Positions 1-8,183 of a DNA stretch of 49,639 bases are shown here, one piece after another; positions within the stretch are counted from its first letter, which is position 1; the number at the start of each line of letters is the position of its first letter. The DNA is from Candidatus Kuenenia stuttgartensis. GTDB taxonomy: Bacteria; Planctomycetota; Planctomycetia; Gemmatales; Gemmataceae. Position numbers and translations under genes: made by a program. The stretch is from positions 1-49,639 of the forward strand of contig CAMCLK010000037.1 of assembly GCA_945875585.1 (NCBI GenBank), written 5' to 3'. Below the pieces are notes generated by a model. That model saw only the letters and a program-made list of their open reading frames with translations. It was not told where the DNA came from and made no database searches.

Positions 1-335
1 GTGCGCCAAGAATTACCGCGGGGCGTGCTGTGTTTTTGAATGGGCATGCGGGATGGTTCAAAGTCGTTGGCAAGCCATCTGCCAAGCTGCTCCAAAATGT
101 CTTGTCCCTGAAACAATTCCTCGGAAGCTTCGCGAAGTGCCGTGAACAAGGAATTGCGATCAGTTGGATTTCTTCCGCCACCCGGGACCGACCAGTAGCC
201 GAGAAAGGGATGCTCGCCACGCTGGGCTAGCAATACTTCCCAGCCGTGTGAGCCCTTGTATCCAAGGATGACACCTGCGCCAAAGTAATGAAGGTCCGGC
301 GCCTCAAAGGGATCAACGCGAGGTGGAAGACTCAT
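1..335 (-). CDS. NUDIX hydrolase, 3' part cut by window edge
   Basis: The reading frame is open from an ATG at 335 to the left edge (111 codons), so the C-terminus is missing. The translation starts MSLPPRVDPFEAP, then a beta-strand region (GAGVILGY, WEVLLAQRGEHPFLGYW), then a Nudix-box-like stretch with GGGRNP followed by REASEEL. The REASEEL part fits the REUXEEXGU core of the Nudix box, whose glutamates bind the catalytic metal; the expected upstream Glu of the box is not obvious. Family members hydrolyse nucleoside diphosphates linked to another group, and the substrate cannot be told here. It is divergent from the tRNA-Sec that follows. The family call is good; the truncated end prevents a finer assignment. 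Confidence 0.8.
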   Translation of the reverse strand, partial: MSLPPRVDPFEAPDLHYFGAGVILGYKGSHGWEVLLAQRGEHPFLGYWSVPGGGRNPTDRNSLFTALREASEELFQGQDILEQLGRWLANDFEPSRMPIQKHSTPRGNSWR

Positions 336-455
336 ACAACTACTCGCTACGAAAAGTTCGAAACACATGTAAGATTCTTGTGTTCAGTTTATCATCAGTT
401 TTGTAGATTGTGGGACTTAAAACAAATAAAAAACCTACCCACTTTTTTTTAAAGG

Positions 456-461
456 TATAGT
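456..461 (+). promoter_or_regulatory. possible -10 box of the tRNA-Sec gene
   Basis: TATAGT lies 13 bases upstream of the first base of the tRNA-Sec. It matches five of six positions of the sigma-70 -10 consensus. No good -35 box is seen 16-18 bases further upstream, so this is tentative. The rest of the 336-473 gap is AT-rich and holds no gene. Confidence 0.3.
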
Positions 462-473
462 TTGACTGATCAA

Positions 474-571
474 GGGAGTGTTTGCACGGCTGGCGCCGGC
501 CCTGGTCTTCAAAACCAGCGGGGGGTTTGAACAAAGCTCTCAGTGGGTTCGATTCCCATACACTCCCGCCA
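474..571 (+). tRNA. selC: tRNA-Sec (anticodon UCA)
   Basis: Reads UGA as selenocysteine. The acceptor stem has 8 perfect pairs (474-481 with 560-567), the T stem has 5 pairs (543-547 with 555-559) around a TTCGATT loop, and the anticodon stem 502-506/514-518 encloses loop CTTCAAA with anticodon UCA at 509-511. This 8+5 arrangement is typical of bacterial tRNA-Sec; ordinary tRNAs have 7+5. A long variable arm (519-542) folds with a GAAC loop, and the D arm is extended with a 4-base loop (GGCTG/CGGCC). Discriminator G568 is followed by an encoded CCA (569-571). No selA, selB or selD is visible in the window, and I did not recognise an in-frame UGA selenoprotein here. Confidence 0.93.
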
Positions 572-652
572 TATTTCTGCAGATGCTCTGAACACCTTTG
601 GCAATATTTTGCAAGCAGAAGATGTCTGCTTTCTTGTTGTGGGGCGTTTGTT

Positions 653-2296
653 GTGTTTGCCATCCTCGCGAAATATCTGGATCGTGAACGAACGGTCGCT
701 GGCCCGTTTTTCAACCGCTGGTTAGTTCCACCCGCTGCCTTGTGCATTCACCTATCGATAGGCATGGCCTACGGGTTTTCCGTGTTTTGGCTGCCGCTTA
801 CCCGAGCCGTTGGTATCGACCATTCGGTACCGTGCCCTGCTGGAATGCCCTGGTATGAAAAATGGGTCATGACGTCCTACGATTGGGACAAACCGCTATT
901 GGGATGGATGTATACGCTTTTTTTTGTGTTCTTGGGTTCAAGCGCGGCACTGTTTGGCAGGTGGCTGGAGCACGCAGGGCCTCGCAAGGCAGGTTTAGCT
1001 TCAGCACTGTGTTGGTCCGGTGGATTGGCGATTGGATCATTAGGGGTTTATTGGCATCAATTGTGGCTATTATGTTTAGGTACTGGTGTTGTCGGTGGCA
1101 TCGGTTTGGGATTGGGCTACATTTCTCCTGTTTCAACACTGATCAAATGGTTTCCTGATCGGCGAGGAATGGCTACGGGCATGGCAATCATGGGGTTTGG
1201 CGGAGGCGCCATGATTGGATCGCCACTCGCGGATCTGCTCATGAAGCACTTTGCCACGGCTCATTCCGTGGGCGTTTGGGAGACACTCTTAAGTCTTTCT
1301 GTAATTTATGGCGTTTTTATGGTTATTGGCTCGTTGGCATACCGTGTTCCGCCCGATGGCTGGTCGCCACCCGGTTGGCAGGCGCCAGTTGTCGCATCGG
1401 GGTTATCAACGACTAGGCATGTTCATGTGAATCAAGCTTGGAAAACACCACAGTTTTGGCTTCTGTGGTGTGTCTTGTGCATGAATGTTTCCGCAGGTAT
1501 CGGTGTCATTGGAATGGCTTCTCCCATGTTTCAGGAAATTTTTGGCGGCCGCCTGATCGGTTTGAATCAGGAGTATGAATCTCTCGACTTGGCTCAGGCA
1601 GGTCGTGTTGCGGCGGTCGCTGCTGGATTCACAGGATTGTTGAGCCTTTTCAATATTGGAGGGCGATTTTTTTGGGCCACCTTATCTGACGTGATTGGTC
1701 GACAAGCGACTTATAGTGTATTTTTTGTTTTTGGTATGATTTTATACGCGATGGCGCCCTCGGCGGCGCTTTTGGGCGGTGTCGCGCCATTCGTGGTGAT
1801 TTTTTGCCTTATTCTCACTCTTTACGGTGGTGGATTTGCTGCCATTCCTGCTTACTTGGCGGACCTCTTTGGCACTCAAATGGTTGGCGCTATTCATGGC
1901 AGGTTGCTCACGGCATGGTCTGTGGCTGGGGTAGTGGGGCCAGTGCTTGTGAACTATCTGAACGATGCTCAGGTACGGGCAGGGGTTCCTAAAAGCATCG
2001 CTTACGACAGCACGCTTTATGTTTTGGCTTTACTGTTGCTTGTTGGATTGGTTTGCAATCTGTTGGTTCGCCCCGTTGCCGATGGCTGGTTCATGACAAC
2101 AGAGGAGCTGGCTCGTGAACGAGGGGTCGCCAAGCCGGGTCTCACTGGCGAAAACACATTCAAAGGGGCAGGCAGTACGGGGGCCACGATTCAGGTAGTT
2201 GCTTTCTGGGCGCTTGTGGCGATTCCAGCTTTTTGGGGCGTTTGGATCACCATAATGAATGCTGTCGCCATGGTGCGGCAGTCGTTATCAACTTGA
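653..2296 (+). CDS. OFA-family MFS transporter (oxalate/formate antiporter-like)
   Basis: About 547 residues with roughly 12 hydrophobic segments. The N-terminal block RERTVAGPFFNRWLVPPAA followed by CIHLSIGMAYGFSVF is characteristic of the OFA branch of the major facilitator superfamily, whose members exchange organic anions such as oxalate and formate. An insertion with CPAGMPWYEKW follows the first TM. The loop after TM2 has GRWLEHAGPRKAG, and GPVLVNYLNDAQ is near the C-terminal half. The frame stays open back to 482, but that would cover the tRNA-Sec, so the start is placed at GTG 653, just before the conserved block. No strong ribosome-binding site is seen, so the start is uncertain by several codons. 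The real substrate is not known. Confidence 0.85.
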   Translation: MFAILAKYLDRERTVAGPFFNRWLVPPAALCIHLSIGMAYGFSVFWLPLTRAVGIDHSVPCPAGMPWYEKWVMTSYDWDKPLLGWMYTLFFVFLGSSAALFGRWLEHAGPRKAGLASALCWSGGLAIGSLGVYWHQLWLLCLGTGVVGGIGLGLGYISPVSTLIKWFPDRRGMATGMAIMGFGGGAMIGSPLADLLMKHFATAHSVGVWETLLSLSVIYGVFMVIGSLAYRVPPDGWSPPGWQAPVVASGLSTTRHVHVNQAWKTPQFWLLWCVLCMNVSAGIGVIGMASPMFQEIFGGRLIGLNQEYESLDLAQAGRVAAVAAGFTGLLSLFNIGGRFFWATLSDVIGRQATYSVFFVFGMILYAMAPSAALLGGVAPFVVIFCLILTLYGGGFAAIPAYLADLFGTQMVGAIHGRLLTAWSVAGVVGPVLVNYLNDAQVRAGVPKSIAYDSTLYVLALLLLVGLVCNLLVRPVADGWFMTTEELARERGVAKPGLTGENTFKGAGSTGATIQVVAFWALVAIPAFWGVWITIMNAVAMVRQSLST

Positions 2297-2329
2297 CTTT
2301 TGCGCGATAATGGACAACAATGTCTTTAA

Positions 2330-3646
2330 TTGGTGGCCCGGTCGATCCCTTCCACTTGGTGTGCAAACGTGAGCCCTTTCGTATTGCTAATGGGATATGC
2401 GTGGAGTGCTTTCGGATCTCCATTTGACTTCGATCGGGCACCGATTAATTATGCCACTGCACCCGCCGATGATGCGATTGCCCCATTAATTGCCAAATTA
2501 CGTGCCGGTCACCTCAAATTGCACGACGATCCGCAGCACGGTTATCTCGTTGCGATTCTGAAAGAATTGCAGATTCCTCAGTCGTCTCAGGTGCTGGTTT
2601 TTTCCAAAACAAGTTTGCAACGTCAACGCATTAGCCCCAGAACGCCACGGGCCATTTATTTCAATGATGAGGTCACCGTTGGCTTTTGCATGCGAGGCGA
2701 TGTGTTGGAGGTTGCTGCTGCTGACCCAAACCTAGGCACGGTCTTTTACACGGTTGAGCAGCATGGCGAGCAACAAGGGAATCTGTTCAAGCGTCAGACA
2801 GAATCGTGTCTGGTTTGCCATGGATCATCATCTAACCAAGGGTTTCCAGGTCACTTGATTCGTTCGGTTTCAGCCGACCAAACGGGTGAGCTTGTCCTTT
2901 CGCGCGGCACTAGGCGTGTGGACCACACAACACCGTTAGCGGAGCGCTGGGGAGGTTGGTATGTCACAGGGACCAGTGGAAGTCAAAAGCATCTAGGTAA
3001 CAGAATTGTGAGTGGACGGCAAGGCGCTGATGAAACTCAGGATGCCAGCAATCGGAGCAGTCTGGATGGTATCGTCTCATTGGGCCGGTATTTAACACCA
3101 CATAGTGACATCGTGGCGCTGATGGTGCTTGAACATCAAGCAGAAGCCCACAATAGGATCGTGCGCGCAAACTACCTCACACGTCTTGCCCTTATAGAGC
3201 AAGCAGAGATCAACGCGATGTTGGGAGAAAATTCTGCCAGCAGAAGCGAGGGGATTACCCGGAGGATTGAACGGGCATGTGAACCCGTCGTACAGTGCCT
3301 GCTGTTTAGTGAAGAAGCCAGATTGGTGGATCGTGTATCTGGCACATCGAAATTTGCCAGTGATTTTGTATCGCGTGGCCCATTTGATGCCAAAGGACGC
3401 AGCCTCCGCGAATTTGATCTTCAAAAAAGAATGTTTCGGTATCCATTGAGCTATGTCGTATATGGTAGACTTTTCGACGGATTACCCCCAGAAGCCAAAT
3501 TGCGCATCTATCGACGACTATATGATGTGTTGACGGGAGTGGACCAAACCAAAGAATTTGAACACCTGACGGCAACGGATCGGAAAGCTATTCTGAAAAT
3601 CGTTCGTGGTACCAAAAAAGGTTTGCCTGCCTACTGGAAATCTTGA
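2330..3646 (+). CDS. exported one-heme cytochrome c-like protein
   Basis: 438 residues counted from TTG 2330; GTG 2333 and GTG 2369 are alternatives and no ribosome-binding site decides between them. The N-terminus (SPFVLLMGYAWSAFG) looks like a signal peptide. One heme c attachment motif, CLVCH, lies at about residues 160-164. It is followed by a conserved-looking GHLIRSVSADQTGE and then WGGWYVTGTSG. A charged, helical region occupies residues 250-430. I recognise the general type (planctomycete secreted protein with a single CxxCH) but not a named family. A periplasmic electron-transfer or redox role is inferred from the heme motif. It lies downstream of the MFS transporter on the same strand with a 33-base gap, so they may be cotranscribed. 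Confidence 0.75.
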   Translation: MVARSIPSTWCANVSPFVLLMGYAWSAFGSPFDFDRAPINYATAPADDAIAPLIAKLRAGHLKLHDDPQHGYLVAILKELQIPQSSQVLVFSKTSLQRQRISPRTPRAIYFNDEVTVGFCMRGDVLEVAAADPNLGTVFYTVEQHGEQQGNLFKRQTESCLVCHGSSSNQGFPGHLIRSVSADQTGELVLSRGTRRVDHTTPLAERWGGWYVTGTSGSQKHLGNRIVSGRQGADETQDASNRSSLDGIVSLGRYLTPHSDIVALMVLEHQAEAHNRIVRANYLTRLALIEQAEINAMLGENSASRSEGITRRIERACEPVVQCLLFSEEARLVDRVSGTSKFASDFVSRGPFDAKGRSLREFDLQKRMFRYPLSYVVYGRLFDGLPPEAKLRIYRRLYDVLTGVDQTKEFEHLTATDRKAILKIVRGTKKGLPAYWKS

Positions 3647-3680
3647 TTCGTTCGTTCAGGAGAAAATAATTTGTTACTGT

Positions 3681-3703
3681 GGAATTCCTTCTGGAGGAAT
3701 TCC
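3681..3703 (+). promoter_or_regulatory. hairpin covering the ribosome-binding site
   Basis: A perfect 9-base-pair stem (GGAATTCCT at 3681-3689 with AGGAATTCC at 3695-3703) encloses a 5-base loop TCTGG. The Shine-Dalgarno GGAGG (3693-3697) is partly in the loop and partly in the 3' arm, and the ATG at 3705 follows directly. In RNA this would compete with ribosome binding to the beta-helix gene. No T tract follows, so it is not a typical intrinsic terminator. Confidence 0.5.
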
Positions 3704-3704
3704 C

Positions 3705-5105
3705 ATGCTTCTGCAACGCCGAATGTTCCTGCTAGCTTCTGTTTTAATCGCCACACTGGCTGGAGTGGCGTTTCGATACCAACCTGCCATTGAAAAGCCT
3801 CAGCTTGTTGGCGTTCGCGGCTTGGGGGCATTGGGGGACGGTATAACCGACGATACGACTGCTATTCAGAAAGCTATCGATGCTGGAACAGGATCGGTGG
3901 TATTTCCGTCAGGCGTTTATCGAATCACTAGGCAGCTGTTGGTGAACCTAGAGCGTACCGGGCCAATAGCGCTGACAGGCGATGGAACAGCAACCTTGAA
4001 AATGTCTGGCCAAGGGCCAGCAATCCAGATCGCTGGAACACACGGCGGAACCGCTTTGCCGGCTACAGTGAAGCCCGAAGTCTGGAACCGCCAGCGCATG
4101 CCAATGATCTCGGGCCTGGACATTGCAGGAGACCATCCGGAGGCAGATGGTATTCGAGCATCTGGAACATTGATGTTGACTATTCACCGTGTAGGTATTC
4201 GGCACTGTCGCCATGGAATTCATCTAATTGACCGCAACCGCAACTTAACTGTTTCCGACTCGCACATTTATTCCAATAAGGGTATTGGAATTTACTATGA
4301 CAATGTGAACCTCCATCAATCTAACATTATTGGCTGTCACATTAGTTATTGCGAAGGAGGTGGAATCGTTTGCCGTGGTGGAGAAGTGCGCAACGTGCAA
4401 ATCGGCACATGTGACATTGAAGCGAATATGGCGAAGGACGGAGCCTCCACGGCAAATGTCCTGATCGATTGCCAGGAAGGATCAACTGCTGAAGTAGCGA
4501 TTTCTGGGTGCACCATTCAGCACAGTAATGTCAAGGGATCTGCCAATATCCGAATACTGGGAATGGGAAAAGGGATACGCAAAGATACCGTTGGGAGTTG
4601 GGGGCACGTGACAATTCAGGGAAATGTATTGTCAGACGTTGAAGATAACATCCACTTGAAGGGGTGCCGTGGAGTTACCATTACCGGAAATTCATTATGG
4701 ATGGGGTACAAGAGCAATCTTAATGTTGAAGGTTGTGAGCAGATTGTGCTTGGAGCCAATATGATGGAGCGTAACCCAGCTTACGACTACGGAACAAGCA
4801 AGGAAACAATTAACGCGGTGGTATTTAAATCGTGTCGCGACTGTTCGATTGCTGGCATTCACCTTCATAATGTGAAGTCAGTAGAGGCAGGAATGGTTGT
4901 TGATGATTGCCATCGATGCAATATCACGGCATGTACGGTATTGGATTGCAGTCCGATTGGAATCCTTATGCGAAACTGTACGAAGTGCCGGGTTTCGGAT
5001 TGCTTGATTTTATCAGATGATAAACATGACGCTATGTCATTGCCTCTCAAAGTGATCGGTGGTGACCTGAATCAGGTGTCGCATAACCACACTGGCATCA
5101 AATAG
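3705..5105 (+). CDS. secreted right-handed beta-helix (pectate-lyase-like) protein
   Basis: 466 residues from ATG 3705, which has GGAGG 7 bases upstream; the frame also extends upstream to 3606 without support. The N-terminus MLLQRRMFLLASVLIATLAG is a signal peptide or membrane anchor. The next block, GVRGLGALGDGITDDTTAIQ, is the hallmark start of the Pectate_lyase_3 / GH28-type beta-helix fold. It is followed by many short repeats of the pattern (I/V)xGNxxxxxxxxI, for example VTIQGNVLSDVEDNIHLKGC. Cysteines recur within the coils. Such proteins bind or cleave acidic polysaccharide, or may only present a helical surface; no catalytic set is obvious. It sits just upstream of a large secreted esterase gene, which supports a carbohydrate role. 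Confidence 0.85.
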   Translation: MLLQRRMFLLASVLIATLAGVAFRYQPAIEKPQLVGVRGLGALGDGITDDTTAIQKAIDAGTGSVVFPSGVYRITRQLLVNLERTGPIALTGDGTATLKMSGQGPAIQIAGTHGGTALPATVKPEVWNRQRMPMISGLDIAGDHPEADGIRASGTLMLTIHRVGIRHCRHGIHLIDRNRNLTVSDSHIYSNKGIGIYYDNVNLHQSNIIGCHISYCEGGGIVCRGGEVRNVQIGTCDIEANMAKDGASTANVLIDCQEGSTAEVAISGCTIQHSNVKGSANIRILGMGKGIRKDTVGSWGHVTIQGNVLSDVEDNIHLKGCRGVTITGNSLWMGYKSNLNVEGCEQIVLGANMMERNPAYDYGTSKETINAVVFKSCRDCSIAGIHLHNVKSVEAGMVVDDCHRCNITACTVLDCSPIGILMRNCTKCRVSDCLILSDDKHDAMSLPLKVIGGDLNQVSHNHTGIK

Positions 5106-5148
5106 ACCAAAAGGAAACCCACAAAAGCCTATTGAAAGGTGGTTTGAG

Positions 5149-8100
5149 GTGAGCATTAGTTGTTGCAGAGCAGATATGTCGTTGTGTAAAATCGTTGCAA
5201 TCATCATTGCAATTCAATTTGTAATTGTCAGGAATTCTGATGCTCAATCGCCAATAAAAACGGAAGTAAATAAGTATGCCGAATGGAAGCATTCAGGTTC
5301 ATTTTATATTTTGACGACAAGCGATGGTGTCAAGTTACCAGAGTCCACCATTCTGGAAAATTGCCCAGTTCTTGTGCGCTTGTATCGTGATTATTTTGAT
5401 TTCAATCAAGCCAAGCCTAATGGAGAAGATGTCAGATTCACGGGGCCTTCTGGATTGCCAATGCCCTACCAAATTGACGAATGGGACCCAGTCAATGGGA
5501 TTGCCGCCATCTGGGTTAAAGTTCTTGTAATCAATGGCGAGAAACTGAGTGAAATCAAGATGCACTGGGGGATGTCTGGGGCTATTAGTGAGTCGAATGG
5601 CAATGCTGTATTCAATGATTCGAACGACACATTGAGCGTTTGGCATATGGGAAATCAAGTGCAGGATGCTTGCGGCAGATTGACAACAATCGACACGGGA
5701 ACCAACCCAATAAATGGAATGATTGGAACAGGGAGGCATTTCCCTGGTTTGAAAGGCCTATTTTGCGGAGAAAAAATTGTTGATTTACCATCAGAAGCCA
5801 GTGCTCATAGCACTGAAGCATGGTTCCGTCCCGAAAGATCGAACTCGACCATTGTTGGTTGGGGCAACGAAGGCGGTGGCCGAGGTAGCAAAGTTCGGAT
5901 GCAGCTTCGAAGTCCTCCACATATCCATGTGGATAGCGATTTTTCAGATGTGTTTGGAAAATCGAAAATACCACTAGGAGAATGGACTCATGTTGTTCAT
6001 ACATATGATGGCAAAATTAGGCGCATTTATGTCAACGGCATGCTGGATGGCGAATCAAGTTCCGGAATGATGATCAGAAGGCCCGCGCGCATGTGGATTG
6101 GTGGGTGGTACAATAACTATGATTTCATCGGCGATATGGACGAAGTGCGAATATCCAAAAAAGCTCGTTCACCGGAATGGATTAAATTCCAATACGAGAA
6201 CCAAAAGGTTGCGCAATCTGCAGTTGGCTTGTTGGTTCAAGCAGGTACAGACTTTGGGGTTTCGCAACAGAAAATTTCAATCGATGAAGGCCAATCCGTC
6301 ATGGTGTCTGCGAAAGCTGGTGGGGCCTATAAAACCATGTGGATTCTTAAAAAAGATGGCCAGGAAAAAGTGGTTGCAACCAATCGCCTGAATTACATGG
6401 TTCAAGCAGGTCGTGTATCTGGCAACAAATCGATGTCTCTTCATTTTAAAGCAATCAGTAAAATGGGAGTTCAGACAAGCGATATTGGAATCAATGTCAA
6501 TGAGCGATTGCCTGAGCCTGTTGCATCATTCACTTGTCCAGGTAAATGGGATGGTCGGACACCGATTGAAATCGCACCAGTAATTGAGAATATTAATGAA
6601 ATCCAGCAGAAATCGGTTGGCAAGGTTGAGTTCAATTGGAATGTCAGTGGCATCGCGGTTGTCAAGGAAGTGCGCCATGGTAAACTGCTTCTAAAGCGCT
6701 CACAGAATAGCGGAGACTTGACCATTTCAGTTGAAATTGATAATGGTGGCCAGCGAACGATTTACAAAAAAGTAATCCATGTGGAAGAACCGGCAGCGGA
6801 TCCTTGGCTTTCAAGAATACCTGATTCCGACGAAATGCCTGAAGATAATCAGTTTGTCGCGCGTGATTTTAAAAATGAAGGAGCCATTTACTGCAATGGG
6901 AAACTTCAGCAGGAAGCAGATTCAGTTTTTGTCAGACTATTTGCAAACGGTGTATTGATGAAAACGGTGACAAAAAAGGTTGCCTTGGGGCAGCCGTATT
7001 CATTGTCCCTAAAATTAAATGCTGGGCTTGTCAAATATCGTGTGGACTTCGGCATAATCAACGGAATGAATGAAAAGGTGATTCATTCGGCAAACAATAT
7101 CGTGTGTGGCGATGCGTTTTTGATTAACGGTCAATCTAATGCTGATGCAACTGATATTGGGTCAATGGATCCTCCGCCAGGAAATGATTGGATTCGTAGT
7201 TACGGAAGCATGTCAGGCGATCCCAAGCAAGCTCGTTTGAGACTATGGGGCAATGCCGTTGTTCGTGATCGAAATGGCAGCCGGCTTCAGATTGGTGCTT
7301 GGGGAATGGAATTGGCAAGGCAAATTGTTGCGAAGCACAAAATTCCGATTTGTCTGATTAATGGCGCGGTTGGTGGGTCAAGGATAGATCAACATCAGGC
7401 CACCGATACTGATTTGGGCAATAGCTCGACTATTTTTGGCAGGCTATATTGGCGGGTCCAGCAGGCTCGATTGACCCATGGAATACGTGGTGTGCTATGG
7501 CATCAGGGAGAAAACGATCAGGGGGCTGATGGGCCATCAGGGACTTTTGGTTGGGAAACTTATCAACAACATTTTTTGGATCTCGCTGGCTCGTGGAAGG
7601 AGGCATATCCAAACATTCAAAACTATTATATTTTCCAGATTTGGCCAAAGGCTTGCTCGATGGGAATTAATGGATCTGATAATAAACTGAGAGAAGTTCA
7701 AAGAACCTTGCCCAACCAATTTTCAAGAATGAGGATTATGTCGACTCTGGGAATTAATCCACCTGGTGGATGCCATTTTCCATGGAAAGGATATGCCGAA
7801 ATGGCTCGACTCATGACACCTCTGGTGGAACGTGATCACTATCCTGTATTGAACGAAAGGACTGTCTCAGCGCCAAATCTTCTGTTCGCATGCTATTCTA
7901 ATGGAAATAAGGATTCTCTTGTTTTGATGTTTGATCAGAAAATGGTATGGGATGACCGGTTGGTTAGTCAGTTTTATTTGGATGGAAAACCAAACCTTGT
8001 GCAATCGGGAAAAATTGAAGGCAATTCAATAATTTTGAGAGTAGGTGGTGATGCTATTCATGGAAGGATAACATATTTGGATAGCGCTAGATGGTCTCAG

Positions 8101-8175
8101 GAATCTATTTTGTGGGGGAGCAACGGTGTTGCGGCTCTTACGTTTTGTGACGTTCCTATTCGGCTCAATAAGTGA
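5149..8175 (+). CDS. multidomain secreted DUF2341-LamG-sialate O-acetylesterase-like protein
   Basis: 1008 residues from GTG 5149; ATG 5176 (MSLCKIVAIII) is an equally good start. A signal peptide ends near DAQS. Residues ~50-140 look like DUF2341 (VLVRLYRDYF, MPYQIDEWDP). Residues ~150-350 are a LamG/concanavalin-like domain (WTHVVHTYDGKIRRIYVNG, FIGDMDEVRISKKAR). Two Ig-like stretches follow. Residues ~650-900 form an SGNH/SASA esterase with NGQSN (nucleophile Ser) and WHQGENDQG, with a possible catalytic His in the GGCHF region. The expected role is removal of acetyl groups from polysaccharide or sialic-acid-like sugars outside the cell. The coding DNA is more AT-rich than most of the window. 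The stop lies 2 bases from the end of the convergent amidohydrolase gene. Confidence 0.85.
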   Translation: MSISCCRADMSLCKIVAIIIAIQFVIVRNSDAQSPIKTEVNKYAEWKHSGSFYILTTSDGVKLPESTILENCPVLVRLYRDYFDFNQAKPNGEDVRFTGPSGLPMPYQIDEWDPVNGIAAIWVKVLVINGEKLSEIKMHWGMSGAISESNGNAVFNDSNDTLSVWHMGNQVQDACGRLTTIDTGTNPINGMIGTGRHFPGLKGLFCGEKIVDLPSEASAHSTEAWFRPERSNSTIVGWGNEGGGRGSKVRMQLRSPPHIHVDSDFSDVFGKSKIPLGEWTHVVHTYDGKIRRIYVNGMLDGESSSGMMIRRPARMWIGGWYNNYDFIGDMDEVRISKKARSPEWIKFQYENQKVAQSAVGLLVQAGTDFGVSQQKISIDEGQSVMVSAKAGGAYKTMWILKKDGQEKVVATNRLNYMVQAGRVSGNKSMSLHFKAISKMGVQTSDIGINVNERLPEPVASFTCPGKWDGRTPIEIAPVIENINEIQQKSVGKVEFNWNVSGIAVVKEVRHGKLLLKRSQNSGDLTISVEIDNGGQRTIYKKVIHVEEPAADPWLSRIPDSDEMPEDNQFVARDFKNEGAIYCNGKLQQEADSVFVRLFANGVLMKTVTKKVALGQPYSLSLKLNAGLVKYRVDFGIINGMNEKVIHSANNIVCGDAFLINGQSNADATDIGSMDPPPGNDWIRSYGSMSGDPKQARLRLWGNAVVRDRNGSRLQIGAWGMELARQIVAKHKIPICLINGAVGGSRIDQHQATDTDLGNSSTIFGRLYWRVQQARLTHGIRGVLWHQGENDQGADGPSGTFGWETYQQHFLDLAGSWKEAYPNIQNYYIFQIWPKACSMGINGSDNKLREVQRTLPNQFSRMRIMSTLGINPPGGCHFPWKGYAEMARLMTPLVERDHYPVLNERTVSAPNLLFACYSNGNKDSLVLMFDQKMVWDDRLVSQFYLDGKPNLVQSGKIEGNSIILRVGGDAIHGRITYLDSARWSQESILWGSNGVAALTFCDVPIRLNK

Positions 8176-8183
8176 ATTCACTT
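8170..8183. repeat. palindrome between convergent stop codons
   Basis: AAGTGAATTCACTT is a perfect 14-base palindrome covering the stop codons of both convergent genes (TGA at 8173-8175 on plus, TGA at 8180-8178 on minus). It may be a coincidence of the two stops or a compact bidirectional stop signal. There is no T tract on either side. Confidence 0.4.

Noticed and set aside
482..652. N-terminal extension of the MFS transporter frame
   Set aside because: It overlaps the tRNA-Sec and codes for no recognisable sequence; conserved OFA sequence starts later.
340..747. Minus-strand open frame of 135 codons
   Set aside because: It runs across the antisense strand of tRNA-Sec and the start of the transporter, and matches no protein pattern.
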